Source: Brassica napus (taxonomy: Eukaryota > Streptophyta > Magnoliopsida > Brassicales > Brassicaceae). From it: a stretch of DNA of 64,000 nucleotides. The position numbers and the translations under genes were made by a program. The notes under the pieces are model-generated. The model was not told the DNA's origin, did not search any database, and worked only from the letters and a program-made list of their open reading frames with translations. Of this stretch, positions 35,814 to 45,683 are shown one piece after another (position 1 is the stretch's first letter; every line of letters begins with the position of its first letter). The stretch covers positions 1 to 64,000 of the forward strand of contig NW_026014653.1 in the NCBI RefSeq assembly GCF_020379485.1. Direction: 5' to 3'.

Positions 35814-37229
35814 AAACTAATCAAGCATACTTTTTTTTTTGTAACAACTTAATTTTATTACTCTTCAAACTGCTTGATTACAACGAGTAGAAGGAATTAA
35901 CCATCCTCTTTGATTGGAAACATAAACTACAACAATGTAAACTAAAGAAGATAATTCTTCAAATAAAGATGACAGCGAATTCGAGACGAAGCTTGAATGC
36001 GTCGGGGTAACCTTCACGACAAAGTCGGACAGCATAGAAATAGTCACATATAGTGACTTTGAAGACCAGCTCTCATAGACGAGGAAGCTGAAACCGAAAC
36101 TCAACAACGAGTTCGGGAATTCCTCTCCTTTCATAGAAAGGAGAGGAAGGAGGTATGATGATGACAGAGACCAACCCGGTGAACCCACCGGTAAACTATT
36201 CTTCGTAAAAGAGAAATATGGCATTAAGCTCAAGATAAAGGCCCCAGTGAACCCACCGGAAATCCTTTGCATCTTTGCCACACTTAACAAATCATCAAAC
36301 ACGGGTTTAAGATTTGGTGGGCCAGCAAGATGAATAACAGATTCACAGATCTTACAGGGCCAGGCCCAGAAGATTAACATTCTCGGCTTTGAACTGAACG
36401 CCTGCTTGATCGGGAGACTTGAAAGCTTAGGGTTCTTGCCGGAGTTGAAGGGGCAGTCGCCGGTTATGAAGCATGGCGTGTCAGATGATGGTAAGTTATT
36501 CTCCCCGGAGTCGACAAGACTCACAACACCATCTATCGAAGATGGAGCAGAACTGTCGTCAGCGCGTCGGACCTCGCCGTATCCATAGTAGAGTCTTTCA
36601 AAACGGGACCTTGTCGGGATGGAGGTGGTGGTTGTGAATCGAGGTGAGCTTGTCCATATCAACCAAAATGCTTCCAGATCTGAACGGCGGGTCAAGCGTG
36701 GAGCCCCACAGACAGCAGACGTTCGGTCACCTGAAACTAAAGGCGAAAGGAGGACTTGCGGTGGAAGGGAGGAAGAGATCCGTCGAAAATCTTCGGTTGA
36801 GAGTCTCTGAGTTACGTTGATGAAGACAAGGCTCGTAGATCTGCACGAGACAAGCGAGGAGCCAAGGTAGAGGCTGCAGCGAGGGGAGGAAACGCTTGGA
36901 CGAGATGTAGACCGGGAACCCCCGGAGGAACAAACAATTCCGGTGGTATCCAAACCGCCAGAGAATGCCATACGAGTCATCTCAAAGGAGGGAGGAACCG
37001 AGAACGGAAAAGACAACACAAAAACTCCAAAAGAACTTAGGTAGACAGAGACCAGAGTGAAGAGAAGCATGGGAGGAAGGAAACAGAGGAGACACCGGCG
37101 AGAAGATGCGCCGCCGGCGCCGTGAAACGGTGACCAAAAGGGTTTCTCGATAATTGTGCCTGAGAGGTTTATTGTCTCCACTATCTTCTTTTTTTTTAGT
37201 TTCTTACCGTAAACTAATCAAGCATACTT
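35814..37229 (-). mobile_element. retroposon B: poly(A)-tailed, 19-bp TSD, full-length ORF
   Basis: The direct repeat AAACTAATCAAGCATACTT at 35814-35832 and 37211-37229 flanks a 1.38-kb minus-strand insert ending in poly(A) (plus-strand poly(T) from 35833). The perfect 19-bp TSD indicates a recent insertion. The 5' end (CTCAGGCACAATTATCGAG, then GGCGCCGGCGG and TCTCGCCGG) matches the layout of retroposon A (CTGACACAAAACTCGAG, then GACGCCGGC and TCTCGCCGG). No reverse transcriptase is encoded. Confidence 0.88.
35865..37181 (-). CDS. 438-residue ORF of retroposon B, unknown protein
   Basis: An uninterrupted frame from ATG 37181 (METINLSGTIIEKPFW) to the stop at 35865 that occupies 95% of the element. 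The product is very Ser-rich, with a hydrophobic N-terminal stretch (about residues 30-62), an Arg/Ser-rich middle and a Cys pair (CKIC) near residue 280. I recognise no domain. Frame conservation between two related insertions is suggestive, but the GC-rich, purine-biased opposite strand could also produce a chance open frame. Known Brassicaceae poly(A)-tailed non-autonomous retroposons such as Sadhu are a possible relation; I cannot test this here. Confidence 0.4.
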   Translation of the reverse strand: METINLSGTIIEKPFWSPFHGAGGASSRRCLLCFLPPMLLFTLVSVYLSSFGVFVLSFPFSVPPSFEMTRMAFSGGLDTTGIVCSSGGSRSTSRPSVSSPRCSLYLGSSLVSCRSTSLVFINVTQRLSTEDFRRISSSLPPQVLLSPLVSGDRTSAVCGAPRLTRRSDLEAFWLIWTSSPRFTTTTSIPTRSRFERLYYGYGEVRRADDSSAPSSIDGVVSLVDSGENNLPSSDTPCFITGDCPFNSGKNPKLSSLPIKQAFSSKPRMLIFWAWPCKICESVIHLAGPPNLKPVFDDLLSVAKMQRISGGFTGAFILSLMPYFSFTKNSLPVGSPGWSLSSSYLLPLLSMKGEEFPNSLLSFGFSFLVYESWSSKSLYVTISMLSDFVVKVTPTHSSFVSNSLSSLFEELSSLVYIVVVYVSNQRGWLIPSTRCNQAV

Positions 37230-38390
37230 ATAACTAAAATAATAGTAATATTAAAAAAAATAGATTGCATATTTTTTTTATAATATGCAATCTATTACAG
37301 CTATTTAGATCACATTTTGAATAGTTATTTAGTTTAATATAATAATATTTTATTGTTAACTATATTCCGTACGCTTTTGTATTATTTTGTATTACGTTAT
37401 AAATATCTAAACATCAATCACAAAATTTCGGTGAGAATTTAATAGCTTATTAATTTATAGTCATTTTTCAAGTTCAACACATAATATACTGAGTACAGAA
37501 AAAAACATAAAAATCACTAAGATTTGATCATTATATATTATTTCTTTCAGCCAAATGCTTTATTGGGTTTAAAATATAATTTTATATATATTATTTATTT
37601 TAGCTTATATTTTACTCTTTCTTAATTGGGTACTTATGCTGTGGTTATGGAAGTTGTTATTATATAATAACTTATGAGTTGCATCTAATATCCAGAAATA
37701 TTGTGTAATTATTGATTCAGATGTATATATTAGCACACTCACACCTAAGAAGAAGATGAACTCTGCACTGTACGCATTAACAATATTGTAAGCAAAGAGA
37801 ATTCAATGAATTGCCGTACAACCATATCTTTCACCACCAGTGCATCGTTGACTGGTTTATATCAAATTTAAGCTGTCCAACATGTCAAGATACGGTACTT
37901 TAATATTAGTATTTCCGGTTTACACAACTAATAATTAACCGACCTAATAATAAATTTTACTCATAAATGCTTACTTAATATATAATTACAAGTTTGTCTA
38001 TTTCCTCACTATTAATACTCTTTAAATTCATCCAACTCCAGAAAATTTCTAAAAATGATGTGATGGCACCATGAAAAAAAATACTTATCAATACGCCATG
38101 GTATATTTAGTCATCAAATACAATAACATATACAGAATTTAACTAATATGTATATTTTAAAATATAACAATTTATATTAAATATTTACTCTAATTATTTA
38201 CATAATTTTTAAAATAGCATCCCGCCCGTAGGGTCCTAGTGCTTAATATGTTTCATATGTCTAAGAAGTAAAAGATTAATGATCACTGATTCAATAAATC
38301 TGGTACAGATACATTTATGCAATTTATGTTTGGTGTAGATACATTTATGCATTTTCTGTTTCTTGTTTTTAATCCACTTTTTTCATTTAA
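37230..38390. other. AT-rich DNA with a possible Helitron 3' end
   Basis: No coding. At 38222-38240 CCCGCCCGTAGGGTCCTAG followed by T looks like a plus-strand Helitron 3' end with a shortened hairpin. It stops only about 150 bp before the first AGAMOUS exon fragment. Confidence 0.35.
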
Positions 38391-39207
38391 TCTAACACCG
38401 GAACTGCGGCAGAAATTAACGCACAGGTAACTTAAGACTACACATACGAAGTCCCCACCCCTAACTTAACTATTTGATATATTAATACTTTTGAAAACTT
38501 AATTAGGCGATTGATGGGTGAGACAATAGGGTCAATGTCCCCCAAAGAGCTTAGGAATTTAGAAGGCAGGTTAGACAGAAGTATTAATCGAATCCGATCC
38601 AAGAAGGTAATTTTATTTAGTAAATGTTCTCCGAAATCAAACTGTTTCCTACAAAATTATTTATTTATATATTCATGTTTGCTAAATTTATAAATTATTC
38701 TTTAAAATGTTTTTGCAGAATGAACTCTTATTCGCTGAAATTGACTACATGCAGAAGCGAGTAAGGCACATCTTATTATTTCCATTGTTAATCTGTATAT
38801 ATATGATAATTTGGCTCATTTCATTTGTAATGAAAGTCTATGCAGGAAGTTGATATGCATAGTGAGAACCAGCTTCGTCGTGCTAAGGTAGATTCAGACT
38901 GTGTTGATTTGTTTTAACGTCCTAACGATTCGTTTCTACATATATAACACCAAATTTTTAAAAAAAAATAATGAAATACTAAACAAATATCTATGATATA
39001 TTTGGTATATAGATAGCTGAAAATGAGAGGAACAATCCAAGTATGAATCTTATGCCAGGAGGATACGAACAGACTATGCAGCCGCCTCAAACGCAATCTC
39101 AACCGTTTGATTCACGGAACTATTTCCAAGTCGCTGCATTGCAACTTAACAATCACCATTACTCATCCGCAGGTCGCGAAGACCAAACCGCTCTTCAGTT
39201 AGTGTAA
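38391..39207 (+). pseudogene. AG: AGAMOUS 3' exons: K-domain part and C-terminus, MADS box missing
   Basis: Exon blocks match the class C floral homeotic MADS protein AGAMOUS: 38391-38426 (SNTGTAAEINAQ, the tail of exon 3), 38507-38606 (LMGETIGSMSPKELRNLEGR), 38719-38760 (NELLFAEIDYMQKR), 38846-38887 (EVDMHSENQLRRAK) and 39013-39207 (IAENERNNPSMNLMPGG to the TALQLV end). Splice sites and frame are intact from 38507 to the stop. Missing are the MADS-box exon, most of the I-region exon and the small exon that normally precedes LMGET. I found no MADS-box sequence anywhere in the window. AG normally acts as a DNA-binding factor for stamen and carpel identity; this remnant cannot bind DNA. Position between the DUF1264 and GDSL genes agrees with At4g18960. 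Confidence 0.9.
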
Positions 39208-40317
39208 GAAAACAAATATTGGTGTTGGATGATCAAAGCCACTCTTCAGCATTGATTTGATCAAAAATTAACTCCGTATCATTTTTTCTGCAGGTAATAT
39301 TGAGTGGAAGCCTTAAGGGACGAGGAGTGAATAAGAACCAGGGATTGGGCTAAGGAATGAGCAATATAAAGCTAATGCAGTGTCATATATAAATGTGTAA
39401 TATCTATATTTATATTTCACGAGTGTTGTGTCAGTGATTTCTGTACTTGTTTAGATTGCTTATGGCGGTGTGAAATTCTATCATAAAGACATATTATTAA
39501 TGTGTATAAGTGTATTTTTAGTTCAAATGTTTACTTTACCAATTCATGCCCTTGTTTTTTTACATGATGGCTCCATATCTACTCTTAAAACCAGCAAATA
39601 GTGCTCATTGTCAAGCCTATTTTCCATGCCTTCCTTTACAAGATTTGGAGGGAATGCAACATCTGCCTCCATTGCTAGGAATCTCAACCAGGAGCTGTAC
39701 TTAGTGATGGTCCATCTATTCTAACTTTTCTGTATTAATTCTCTTGTTTCTTAGAAACCTTTTGAAAACATTTAGTGTCTTATCATTCAACTAGTATACC
39801 CTTTACACTTAAATTTTGTACATTTAAAGCGTAACTGAACTAAAAGTTTTAATATTTAACCAAAAATATCATCAAATTACCGTTCCACTCTGGTTTTCAA
39901 TTCCATTTCAACTTATGTGTAGCTTGAATTTATGGGTCATATATTAGCTTTTAAACATCAAAACACTGGGCTAGGCCCGTTTTCCTCTCATGCGTTTCAA
40001 AACAAGAATATTCAAAAGGAAGTTATCATTTTCAACACGTAAATGTGTATTATGACAGAACAACATCCAGTGAAAAGTTAAGTTGGTGCTTGGTTCTTCA
40101 TAGATCTATGCTAACAAAGATCGTCAAAACATCCCAAATTTTTAATCATACATAAAAAAAAAGAAAAGAAAATTCATGTCATTATATAGAACAATGATAC
40201 ATTAGCTCCACAACACAAACAATTCTTCTGCAACAACAAAAACAAGTATCAAACACAAGCAAAAGATTACATATCTCTCTCTTTCTCTCTTTGTCTGTGT
40301 GGAGGAAATTTCATGAG
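39208..40317. other. AG 3' flank and intergenic DNA
   Basis: Includes the probable AG 3' UTR (to about 39510), a LINE scrap near 39600-39720 (listed separately), then unremarkable sequence. CT-rich low-complexity sequence lies near 40275-40300, at the 3' end of the GDSL gene. Confidence 0.45.
39600..39720 (+). mobile_element. LINE zf-RVT tail scrap
   Basis: Plus-strand pieces in two frames read IVKPIFHAFLYKIWRECN and ATSASIARNLNQE, resembling the stretch after the zf-RVT zinc finger of plant LINEs (FQATVHSIWRERN in the element at 2.9-6.2 kb). Frameshifted, short, with no TSD identified. Confidence 0.4.
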
Positions 40318-41760
40318 CTAGAGCAAAGCAAGCTGCTGGATATCATAAGGGTGAGCATCAGATGGAGATTCTCTCCTAAAAGATCGACTACCGATCACGA
40401 TATTCGCTGCTTCTCCCGGATGAAACGCATCCCAGAACACAAACTCATCCCTGTTCAGACATGGAGCTTGACCTGGAAGACAAGTTATCTGTCCATTGTT
40501 CCTCCCAACTCCACAACAACCCGCGTTTGTCACCCTAAACCCTGAAACCATTAATGTAAACTAATCAAGAAAATGTTCCAGGCAAATACAAATCCCATCG
40601 TGTTACGGTTTAAGAGGTGAGATACTTACCATAGCGAGAAGGATTAGCTACCATGTCTTGGAAGATACCATAAGCATTGATGTAAGTGAACTTAGCATCT
40701 GGAGTGTTTTGGTTGAAATGGTCCACCAGAGACACCAGCTTGCTGTTAAAGATCCTGTTTGCTGAGTTGATCCTTTCGTCACAAGTCGTCCCGTCTCTGC
40801 TGTTCTGCGCCAGCTCGTTAGGGCTACATCCTATTGCGCCGATACCAATTAGCGCAAACTTCCTCGCTCCATTGTTATACAATATCTACTCCAAACCAAA
40901 CAAAAAAAAAAAACAGAGGAAACAGAAACATTAGACACAAAAACAGAGGAAACAGAGGATATAGCACGAGTAAATGAACGGACCCTGAGTTGCTCAGTGT
41001 AGCGGTTGATAAGGTCGTTGGCAAAGGAATCTGGAGAGTACTGGTTCCCGGTGGAGTAATAGAGAGGCATAAAGTAGTTATTGAGATAGTCGTTACTTCC
41101 CAAACCAATCGAGTAGATGCATTTACTTAGGTAATTAGCAGCTTGGTTCTCGTCTCCGAGAATGTCCACCACTTGCGACACAGTGTTCACGTGATTAGCT
41201 ACTTGCCCTGCAAACGTTATTCTAGCTCCCTGAAACCAAACAATGGAAACACAGTTATGCTTCCTAGTCAAGAAACCTAAACCTAAGTGATATGAATGAC
41301 TTACCAGCTGACGGCCGGTTTCTTCTCGAACTCCCGCAGCTGCAGAAGCGTAGTTTACTCCTCCTAGGATGTCTTCTCCGCTTGCTTGAGAATATGGTGT
41401 AATGTAGTCATCGAAACCAAGAAGCTCAGCTTTTCAACGAAAACAGAACAAGTTAGTTTTGTTTGTTCAGTTACATGTTTTGGAGAGAAAAAAAAAAAAA
41501 AAAAACAAGGGTGTTGTTATAAGATTACTGATGACATCGACGGTTGTTTTTCCATTACAGAATCTGCCGGTTGGACCAAACTGGAAGTCGATACCGTAAG
41601 GGAAGTAGTCAGCTCTTGCTAAGGATTGAAGCTGATTGTTGTTTCCACTGTCAACCAAAGAATCACCAAATATGAAGTAACACGGTGCCATTGGTTCACC
41701 TCTAGCTACGTTCAAGATCATAGCTACCATCATCATAATCATTACACAAACTCTAGCCAT
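40318..41760 (-). CDS. GDSL esterase/lipase (SGNH hydrolase), secreted
   Basis: Five exons on the minus strand join in frame: 41529-41760, 41305-41429, 40984-41229, 40630-40885, 40318-40541, giving 360 residues, a normal length for plant GDSL lipases. The ATG at 41760 begins a hydrophobic signal peptide ([18 protein letters not shown]). Catalytic blocks are all present: block [13 protein letters not shown] with the nucleophile Ser, block II Gly in [10 protein letters not shown], block [14 protein letters not shown], and block [11 protein letters not shown] with the catalytic Asp and His. The C-terminus has the Cys-rich [16 protein letters not shown] segment typical of the family. These enzymes hydrolyse ester or acyl bonds of lipids in the cell wall or apoplast; the substrate here is unknown. 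Position matches At4g18970. A long A tract lies in intron 1 near the donor side. No lesion is seen. Confidence 0.95.
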
Positions 41761-41849
41761 CTCTCTGGAAAAAACCTTATCCGGTAAGAGAGAGAGTGCG
41801 TGACGAAGTGGAGAGAGACTGGTTTGAGAACGTGAAGAATGTAAATAGG

Positions 41850-41865
41850 TGTATATAATAGAGGT
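41850..41865 (-). promoter_or_regulatory. candidate TATA box of the GDSL gene
   Basis: On the minus strand ATTATATACACC lies about 90-100 bp upstream of the ATG at 41760, a usual distance in plants. No experimental start is known. Confidence 0.4.
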
Positions 41866-41899
41866 CAGAAGAATATGGAGGGAATTACAAAAGAACAAA

Positions 41900-43060
41900 A
41901 AAAAAGAAGAAGTTTTGAGCCTTTGAGGGTTGATGAAGCATTTAATGTCACGCGGTGATAATGTTTGTGTAGATATGTAAAGTAACTCTATAAATATGGA
42001 TCTAGAAACAGAAAGAGTGTAGCGGAGTTATTAATATTCTGAGTACTCAGGGGCCAACTTGTATGTAATGTGATAAGTCTGTTATTACACTTTGCCAGAA
42101 AAAATTAAGAACTTTATCTTAAGAGGTAACCACATGTTTCAATCATTATTGGATTGTTGATGGGTTATTTAAAGTATTAGGAAGTTGATATTTGAAACCA
42201 AGATTGAGATGGTGACAATGACTTTTTTTTTTTTTTTTGCTAAAATTTGGTGCAATGGTGACAATGACTTGCTCTTTTGTTTAGCTTGTTTTGCTATGGA
42301 TGGCAAATTGTAATCAAATCATGAGATGGGAGTGAGGGCCACTTGCATAATCTTGATCATGTATCCTGTGTCCTGGGATTGTGGCTATCTAACGGTTAAG
42401 ACTTATCATGGTTGGGTTTGAGGGTGAGGTATGGATGTATGTATTAATTGAGGTAGATGGAAGAAACATTAAATGGGAAGAGGAAGAGACACTATGTCAT
42501 GAAGATGATCATCATGATGTATAAAATATGGTAGTTGAAGTTCATAAATTCGTTGTCTTTGTTCATGCTTCTTGTTCAGTGATAAAGAAACAAAGTAATC
42601 ACTTTGGGACACAGATTCAAGTTTACTGTACTTAGTAGCCACCAAAAGAATTAACAAAGACGAAATTAGAATAGGGTTGGTAAATAATGAAGATAGAATG
42701 GAGAATTTAAAGAATGATAAATGAAGTTGTTGTTATAATGTGACTTTGAAGTTTTGAAGTCAGTGATTCATAAATTTGAAGCATGATCTTGTGGGGTTTT
42801 GTGACAGGGTAAGTTAGTTAAGCAGCCACTCTGGATTCTTTACCAAAATAAAGAAACCATTCAAAAAAAAAAAGATAAGAACAGAAGAAACGATCATGTC
42901 TACACCAACCACAGGCAAGTATTTATGAACACTACAAAGCATGAGTGTCATTTAACACTGACAATTCATTTGTTTTATCAAGAAAAAGGATAAGTTTATT
43001 AATGTAGATTCTTTCTAGCATCTTCTTGGTGAATTAACAGTTTAGATATCACAATCAGGA
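41900..43060. other. intergenic DNA upstream of the GDSL gene
   Basis: No gene recognised. It contains the poly(T) scar at 42209-42270. Confidence 0.45.
42209..42270 (-). mobile_element. micro-retroposition scar with 16-bp TSD
   Basis: ATGGTGACAATGACTT at 42209-42224 and 42255-42270 flanks a 30-bp insert: a T run, then GCTAAAATTTGGTGCA. Confidence 0.75.
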
Positions 43061-43740
43061 TTTAAGAGCTTTGGGGTAATGTTTTTCACTAGACTACTCA
43101 ACTCGTGACACCATCGATAGCAACACTTGCACTTGAGGCATAGGTAGTCATTTTGCTTACTTGAATCACACGATGCCATTGGCTTGTCTTCAAAGCTCCA
43201 TAAACAGCCTCTTTTTTATATGGCAATCCAGAGAGCTGCCAGTTGAGAGTTGTAAATCATCATGAAATGCTTTATTACCGTTCTATGATGTGCTTTCTTC
43301 CCTCACTTTCTTTATCTCCTTCCTACAATAAACAAACAAAAAAACTTACTAACTAATCAATCAAGACAAGAAAACAGAAACAGTTACTCAAGAGACAATT
43401 TGGAACCAGACTTTAGTCAAAACTACAAACATTCACTTGTTTAATACAAAACAGCAAATCTACTATTCACAGTGGATCCATGACTTCCGTTAACCTTCCT
43501 GTCGTGCTCTTCTGAGAACTTGAAAAACAAAGTCCACCATTGTGACATGTTGTGTTTCATCTCAAACGAAGCAAGTTTTAAAGCCAAAGAGACACTAAAA
43601 CAGAACAACAGTAACTACAAATACTTTTTTTTTTGCCTTTGCCCTGATGCAAAAACCAAACCTTTTCGCCTTCAGACAACTTGTAAGTTCGAGCAATGAA
43701 AAGTTACATAGCGCCATCACTGTTCTGATTGAAGATTTCT
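43060..43740 (-). pseudogene. PPR-like gene remnant (At4g18975-type)
   Basis: Minus-strand fragments read LSGLPYKKEAVYGALKTSQ and QWHRVIQVSKMTTY around 43110-43250, like the KEAVYGAL...QWHRVIQVAKW segment of a small plant PPR-superfamily protein. Further upstream on the same strand are MSQWWTLFFKFSEEHD near 43500-43550 and MALCNFSLLELTSCLKAKR near 43665-43725, the latter starting with an ATG. The expected body between AVYGAL and QWHRV is deleted and the frame ends soon after. Position between the GDSL and S40 genes agrees with At4g18975. Recognition rests on memory, so this is moderate at best. Confidence 0.45.
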
Positions 43741-44559
43741 TTTATAAAAATGGAACGACGCAAATCGATTCAGGGTTCATAGATTCGAATTCCAGTTATG
43801 GGTGATGATCAGAGAGAATAAGATATTTTGGTAAGCCGAGGCAAATCGGTTTATTTAATTACTAAACCGACCAAGAACCGAAGCAATTTGGTTAAAATTT
43901 TAAGTCAACCTAATGATTAGAATGTATATATTGGGCTTTTAAATTAAAGATGGGCCTCATATGAACCATTTTTAAGCATTGCTTATTGCTTGCTAATTAT
44001 TTATGACTGAAGATTTTTTGACTCTGATGCAGCGGTTGGAGTTCCTCGGTCACTCGGTGTTCTATTATCTAGCACATATGATCTATACATAACATATTAT
44101 ATTTTAGTCATCTATTAGTTTTACTTGAATTGATCATTCCAAAATTTAGTTCTGCAGTATTGGATTTCACCTTTTTAGAGTATGTTATATATCCGTGATA
44201 TTTATTGCATTGATTAGGACGATTTGAGGTGTTTCTTTTTATTACCTGATGACTATCGTCTAAGACAGAAAATCGAACAATGTTCATTGTATCTCTGTGA
44301 ACCTGAAACTAGGAGGCTGATTATACCATTAAAAAAATGTAGATCATCTCTTTCAAAGAAGGTTAGACCTAGGAATAGAATAGTGAATCAGCTATTACTA
44401 TTTCACGGTATGGCACATGGATTTCCAATTTACCATGATATTAACAGATTCTAGCAAGACCCAAAAAAAAGAAGTATTCTCTATTAAGAAAAAAAGAACT
44501 CCAGGGAAAATTAACATCAACGTCCATGTGATTAAGAAAGTTCCATACAAATTGATATT

Positions 44560-44690
44560 CCCTCCGTTTCATATTAAGTGTTGTTCTAGAGAAAATTTTT
44601 CGTTGCAAAATAAGTGTCGTTTTAGTATTTCGATACAGAATTTATTAACTTTATTCTGCAGTTTATTTTTCTATAAGTTGAAATAGAAGT
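44560..44690 (+). mobile_element. Stowaway-type MITE end, partner end not found
   Basis: TTCCCTCCGTTTCATATTAA starts a sequence typical of Tc1/mariner-like Stowaway MITEs (CTCCCTCCGTTTC). I could not find its inverted end nearby, so it is probably truncated. Confidence 0.45.
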
Positions 44691-45164
44691 AAGTGTATGG
44701 GTAATAACATTTTTATATGGAAAGCATGCAAAATTAATTGATTTCTTAATTTGTGTGCAAAAATCTCAAATGACATTTATAATGAAACAGATGAAGTATA
44801 TAACTAATTAAAAAATGAACGCCTTGTCTCTATCTCCACTTCTCCCCAGTTAAGTTGTATTAATATCATCTGAATCCATTTGAAATTAATCAAGGCACAA
44901 TCTATGAGTCATGCATGATATGACTATAAACATATGACATATGAAAAAGAGAAGAAAAATGCATCTAATGCACCGGATTGCATGCATATACATTTATTTG
45001 AAATTAATTAAGGGATATAATTATTGTATCACTAATGCACTGAATCCCATAAAAACTCTAACCAAGAAATAGCAGTTTTTTGGCTTTTTTTTTCCTCGAA
45101 CTATTACTTTCACTTTTTTTTGCTAAACAGAAATAGCACAATTTTTAAATAACACAATGTATAG

Positions 45165-45211
45165 TGGAAATGATAGCTTTTTTTTTTTGAAACACAGATG
45201 GAAATGATAGC
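45165..45211 (-). mobile_element. micro-retroposition scar with 13-bp TSD
   Basis: TGGAAATGATAGC at 45165-45177 and 45199-45211 flanks a 21-bp insert, a T run then GAAACACAGA. The core TTTTGAAACAC is the same as in the scar at 18291, suggesting one parent family. Confidence 0.75.
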
Positions 45212-45448
45212 ATAAATATGAAACAATAGTAAAATGAAAATGACATTACGTACATAGTGTTAAACAACTGTTTCACCTTTTTACCAAAGAAAACAATGGC
45301 TTCACTTTCGAAATATAAAGTACGAATGTTGTTTATGTTTTTTTCTTAATATTAGCAACACCAAGATCACGAGGCAGGATACGTAAAACTAGCAAAATAA
45401 TTATTTGAGTTTGTATGTATTTGGAATGGTTTCAAATTATGAGTATCC

Positions 45449-45503
45449 AACATCTGAAATTATCAAAAAAAAAAAAAAAAAAAAAAAAACATCTGAAATT
45501 ATC
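45449..45503 (+). mobile_element. poly(A)-only insertion with about 16-bp TSD
   Basis: AACATCTGAAATTATC occurs on both sides of a pure A tract of about 23-25 bases (45449-45464 and about 45488-45503). Nothing but the tail was inserted. Confidence 0.75.
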
Positions 45504-45683
45504 GAAGGGACCACTAGGAGTAGGAACCACACTTGTCCAAAATTATTCTAAGTTTTTTCAAGTCATTGTCTTTATGATGAGATTATATGCATCTATCAAA
45601 TGCCCCAATTCGTCCAGTGTCCAATTCACTCGACTCTATCTGTCTACCTTTTTGTACATTTTCATCGTCTCTTTTCATTTTTA

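Noticed and set aside
36406..36933. Plus- and minus-strand short frames inside retroposon B
   Set aside because: Overlap the longer 438-codon sense frame and show no independent support.
30297..38240. A single 7.9-kb plus-strand Helitron from TCTTTATATATAAAG to the CTAG at 38240
   Set aside because: The 5' end is weak and the 3' hairpin is shortened; many other insertions lie between, so the pairing is unsupported.
24700..38390. Search for the AGAMOUS MADS-box exon or intact intron II elements
   Set aside because: No sequence encoding the conserved MADS helix was found on either strand; intron II cis-elements could not be verified by eye.
44224..44686. Two plus-strand frames of 76 and 89 codons
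   Set aside because: Lys-rich, AT-biased, no recognisable family, partly within a Stowaway-like end.
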